A stretch of 64,000 bases of DNA. Source: Dromaius novaehollandiae (lineage: Eukaryota; Chordata; Aves; Casuariiformes; Dromaiidae). The position numbers were made by a program, and so were the translations under genes. This document shows positions 59,781-64,000 of the stretch, piece by piece; the stretch's first letter is position 1, and each line of letters opens with the position of its first letter. The notes under the pieces were generated by a model that worked only from the letters and a program-made list of their open reading frames with translations, was not told the DNA's origin and did not search any database. Location of the stretch: the NCBI RefSeq assembly GCF_036370855.1, contig NC_088098.1, positions 33,545,981 through 33,609,980 of the forward strand, in the 5' to 3' direction.

Positions 59781-62700
59781 CGGCGTTCCGAGCTGAAAGT
59801 ATCCGTCCGGGTGAGGTTTCGTGCAAACTCCGGCGGGGGGGAGTTGTTTGGGAGAAAGCGATAAAAAGCAGGCAGCACTTTAAAAGTTTAACTGAGAATG
59901 CTAAATACTCTCTTAAGAGCACAGGGTGGGCAGTTTTGTCCACAGGCGGAGACTGCAATGCCCCCGAGCCCTCTTCTGCCCCAGACTGATAAAGGCACTG
60001 GTCAATAAAAAGTGCTGGGTTGCTCTGAGGGGAATCCCGTGTGGTCTGGGGGCAAGTTCCCACAGCCGTGCTGGAGCAAACCCCAGCAGAGCCCACGGCT
60101 GGAAGAGCTAGCGTGGAGCTTGAAAGCAGTCCTCTAAACCCGCAGTTTTCAGTGGTGTCAGGATTTCATCTAGGACAGTAAAAGTCATCTAGACATTAGC
60201 ATATAGGTGTAAAACTGATGTTTCTGCAAGTACAATTGAAATCCCTTCGTTTCTTAGAGCTGTCGTAGCGGTGTGTCAGTTAAACCTCTGTTTTAAACAT
60301 GCTTGAGCTCAAGAATTCTCCTTCTCTCAGAGCAAAGTTGGTGCAAATTCTGGCCCCACTGCAATGAGAGTGGGTTTAGACCCGGGTGTCGCTGGGACCT
60401 GAGTTCGATCCTTAGTTTAGAAACTGTTTCCTTCAGTCACCCCAAAAGCACACAAGACTAAAGCTGAAAAAAGTATTGCATATTGCTCCTACTTTGTTTT
60501 AAATAAAAGTGTCTGGCTCTGCTCAGTTGTGATTGCAATAAAATTTAATTGCAATAAAGATGTTGTTTTTTCACTGTTCTTACAGAGAGGAGGAGAAGGG
60601 AGGAAGAGTTAATTAATGTCTTTCATTACAAAGATGTTTCCAAAAGTTTTGTTTCCAGAAGAGTCTTCCAGCTTGAAATGCAAACAGATGATATGTTTCT
60701 GAACATGCTAGAACTGTGCTAGACTTCATCCCAGGCTTTTGCCTTTTGGGGGCTTGTTAACCTCTGAGAGGGTATGTACTGCCACGCCAGCCTGTCTCTA
60801 CCGTTCCTTCCCTTGGGGTCAAGGACAGTACTCTAGGAGGACATCTGCTCCACCGCTGCAGGTAATTGTTATGTATGTCCGTAAAAAAAGCTGCAAAAAG
60901 CTAAGGAATACAGACAAAAACGTGGCTCTCTTAAGTTTCTAGTAAACTTACTTCTTAAAAGATGCTGGGGTTCCAAAGCCTGCTTTTTTTGAACAGTTTA
61001 GTGTGTTATTCACAGCATGGTGCATATTCCATGTTCTATTGTGAACATTACTGAAAGTATTGGTAAGAATTCTATTTGAAACTTTATGGAAAATACCTTT
61101 TAAGGTTTCAGATTGAAAACTGAGTCAAACTTACAGTCACAATGCACACACAGCATCCCAGCTTCTCAAAAACAGATCCATGGCATTACCTCAGCTATTC
61201 TTTCTATTAGAGCTAGGAAGCAGTACCAACCACAAAACATTAACGTATGTGCTCAGAGGTTTGAGGTCAAATACAGAGGGAGGCCAAAACCATGTATTGC
61301 AAATCTCACACAAGGACCCTTCACACCCAAAGTGTAATACCTTGCTGTTAGATGAATTCTAGGATAGTTCTTCCTTGCCTGTGTCTCCGATGTGCTTTAC
61401 AGGGGCCAACCGCTGCATACAGGAATGCTGTTACTCAGGGAACTGGCCTAAACCCCCAGCCATGCAAACCATGTAGGTATCGTAAAGCTCTATGCACTAC
61501 TAGGCATGCCAGTCCAGTAACAGAAGAGGTGTACACTTCAGGTATGACAAAGACAGGTTTACAGCAGCCTGGCAGCAAGATAAGGGTGGCTGTGCTATTT
61601 TAGACTTCTGAGTTTGTCAAGCCCACAGCTTCTCAGATAGACCCTTCTCAACTTATACTCAGTTACTCTGAATAGTGTTCGTAAGAGTGTCAGAGCAAAG
61701 GGCTGGAAACTTGCCTCACTTTCATTGCAGATGGCAGCACCAAGTGATTATGCACAACATTAAGCCTGAAACTCATGCTGATTTTTGCCGCATTGTCCTC
61801 TGTCAGACAGTAGTAAGTTAGGACTAGTCTTTGTCCCTATTTGTGTGGCCCAAAATTAGTCAATAATGATATTTTTAGAGACATGTAAAGTAGCTTAGTG
61901 ATCTTAAAAATATATCTAACCAGCTATTGCAATTTTTTTTTCCAGTAGATCAGGTAATCCACTGGAAGGTTTTATTTGTATCTAGTATCACAAAAACATC
62001 CTCCTGCTCGAGATATTTAGTAAATTCAGAGCTCTTGAGGTTTTTTTCCCAATTAGTTTAGTCAGGATCTAGACTGGTCTTACTTAGTTAATTCTAGCAG
62101 TACCAATGTGTAGATAAGGGAAACCTCGAATAAAATGCTGATGTTCAAATTAATTAAGAAATCAGTATAGCTTTCTGTTTTCCAGATAGGTGCCCTTTAA
62201 CAAGCTGAAGAGAAGTAATGCTCTCCTATCTGATCAGACATGGAAAGGGTTCCTGCGGTATCAAGAGCAACGTGGGAAAAAGCAGTTAAAGAAAAGTTGT
62301 AGAATGGACCTCCAAACAGGAAAATTGTCAATGTTAAGACTGCTAGAGAAAATTAACATCTTAGCCCTGTGATTCATCTGGTGCTCAGCTTGAAACTGAA
62401 GTCTGGGAAAAGAAAATTGAGGTTGCTATTACAAGAGATCTTTGTTTATTCTCTGTAGGCATGCAGCTTTCTATAAAAATGTCTAAAGATGACTCTACTG
62501 GCATACACGTTTCTATAAAAATGCTCAAAGGTTGCCAAATATCTTTTTATATGTTGAATTCATTGATGATTGAATGGCTGATATAAAATGCACAAAAATC
62601 TAAATGGAACCTGAGCTGGTTTGTTGCTAAATGCAATTATTTCTGTTTATACAGTGTTGTTGTGGTGGTGATTTTTTTTTCTTTTTGCCTTTAGACAGTC

Positions 62701-64000
62701 TTATTCTCCTCTTTCATGCCTAACAAATTGCCTTGAGCTAGCTAAAGTTTCAGGATCTTTAATCCTTGGAAATTGATGGTGATTTGTATTTTTAAGCTAT
62801 CTTTTCACCAATAAGTGGTTTTTTTTCAGCATAATCTTTTTTTTTCCAGGAAAACTAACAGTTTTGTATTTACTCATAGTCAAGACATAACTGTCTGCCA
62901 GATTTTGTAAAGGGTTGCTCAATACATTAGAGTTGTAAAAAAGCAATATAAGCAAAAAAGGAGGTCAAGCTTCTCTACCAAATAAACTCCCATGCAGGAT
63001 CAGGGTTAAAGCAGAAGCACTGCAAAAAGAAAGTCTGTTTGTTTGTACGGACTCGAAAATCTTGTTAAAAAGCATGTAAACCATCTACATAGATACAAGC
63101 AGCTGTCTGCTGCAATGTGTCCATGTTCAAAGTATCTGTACAGCTCCTTTACATACACACTGTTTAATAACTAAAATTCAGACTGATAGCCCTTCACAGC
63201 ATTAGAGCCACAAAACTTAGACACTGCAGAACTCAACCTTTAATATTGCAGTTATTGGAACTGAATATACGGAGAAAGCCCGTGTGCTGCGAGAGGGACC
63301 AGTGAAAGTCGGGGAACAGCAGGGTTGCAAGCAGACGCCTTGTCCACTCAATATCCACAGCAAGGAAATCTCTCCTGAAGGCACACAGGACATGTGCGTT
63401 AAACTGCAGAGATGGGGGCTGTCCTAGGTTTCTGCAGAGAAACTGCAGTATGAAAAAGCAAGCTGCCTACTGGCTTAGGTGCCTCTGAGATTAGGTGGCT
63501 TCTCAGCAGGAGCTGCTGGATGGCTTTGGACATTTGGGACTTAAAGCAGCCTTAGGAAAAAAATGCCGTGTATACAACCTCTATTGACCCAGCTTTCTGG
63601 TTACCAGAACAAAACCAAGTGGAGACTCACCTCCAAAGCACCTTCAAAACAGAAGAGCAGTCTGAATTCAGGGTACTGAAAAGTTTCTTGGTAAACAATA
63701 CAGAATACAGCACTGAGAATCAAGTAAGATTCCTGACAAGCTCCTGCTCTGGAAAACACAGAATTAAGAAACCCACCTCAGACAGGCCTTCAAACAACTG
63801 AATACTGAATGGTCAGCCCTCAAGATACAGTTTGCAAACTGCAGTTCCTTTGCTGAAAATGTCTAAAAGTGCCTAGGAAACAAAACCTTAAGATTACGTA
63901 CAAATTTCTTTTTTGCTTATTAACTGAAACCACATACAGATTCAGATTCTACTAGTTTTACATGGTCAAAATTGTGCCTGACTGTCCCTGTCATACTGTT
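59781..64000. other. Upstream flank of AVPR1A
   Basis: GC content falls sharply after 59,780. Frames are short (up to about 83 codons beyond 60,100) and unrecognised. T-rich runs occur near 62,671 and 62,820. No long microsatellite is present. This stretch may hold distal promoter elements, but nothing specific can be assigned. Confidence 0.5.

Noticed and set aside
59341-60096. A 251-codon minus-strand frame across the promoter region
   Set aside because: Low-complexity Ala/Gly/Arg/Pro translation of the CpG island in a frame different from the receptor; no homology recognised.
1-64000. CRISPR arrays, operons, phage or bacterial mobile systems, and tRNA or rRNA genes
   Set aside because: No regularly spaced repeats, bacterial-type gene packing, or recognisable tRNA/rRNA sequence was seen. 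The window is vertebrate nuclear DNA.

Overview
The window is vertebrate nuclear DNA, almost certainly from a bird or a close sauropsid relative. Three things point there. The one recognisable gene is a vertebrate arginine vasotocin/vasopressin V1a-type receptor. Its first exon lies in a very GC-rich CpG island set in AT-rich flanks. The recognisable interspersed repeats are old CR1-type LINE fragments and a few MIR-like SINE relics, with no young SINE families. The exact species cannot be read from the sequence.

Layout. Positions 1-53,400 hold no gene I can support. This stretch contains two old minus-strand CR1 copies (about 1,120-3,085 and 19,340-19,880), four faint MIR-like relics, a TATACA-type microsatellite at about 36,168-36,290, small tandem duplications (34,005-34,072 and 49,162-49,199), a 32-nt poly(A) run (51,040-51,071), a few GC-rich patches, and long AT-rich stretches. 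The open frames here are short, overlap on both strands and match no family I recognise, so I treat them as chance.

The gene lies on the minus strand between about 53,465 and 59,700. Exon 1 (59,251-58,252) encodes the N-terminus and transmembrane helices 1-6. A GT-AG phase-1 intron of 1,716 bp follows. Exon 2 (56,535-56,252) encodes helix 7 and the cytoplasmic tail. The joined frame is 427 residues and keeps the signature motifs of a class A peptide receptor and of the V1a subtype. A long AT-rich 3' UTR probably runs to a poly(A) signal at 53,480-53,485. The 5' UTR and promoter lie in the CpG island, which extends to about 59,780. A near-consensus estrogen-response-element-like palindrome sits about 0.5 kb upstream of the start codon.

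Positions 60,100-64,000 are non-coding upstream flank. The window is therefore a single-gene neighbourhood: AVPR1A, the Gq-coupled receptor for vasotocin, with a large gene-poor downstream flank that may carry regulatory DNA. I found no convincing undescribed multi-gene system. The most interesting signals are an intron-retention frame that would give a six-helix receptor with a new tail, the promoter palindrome, and the possible regulatory content of the gene-poor flank.
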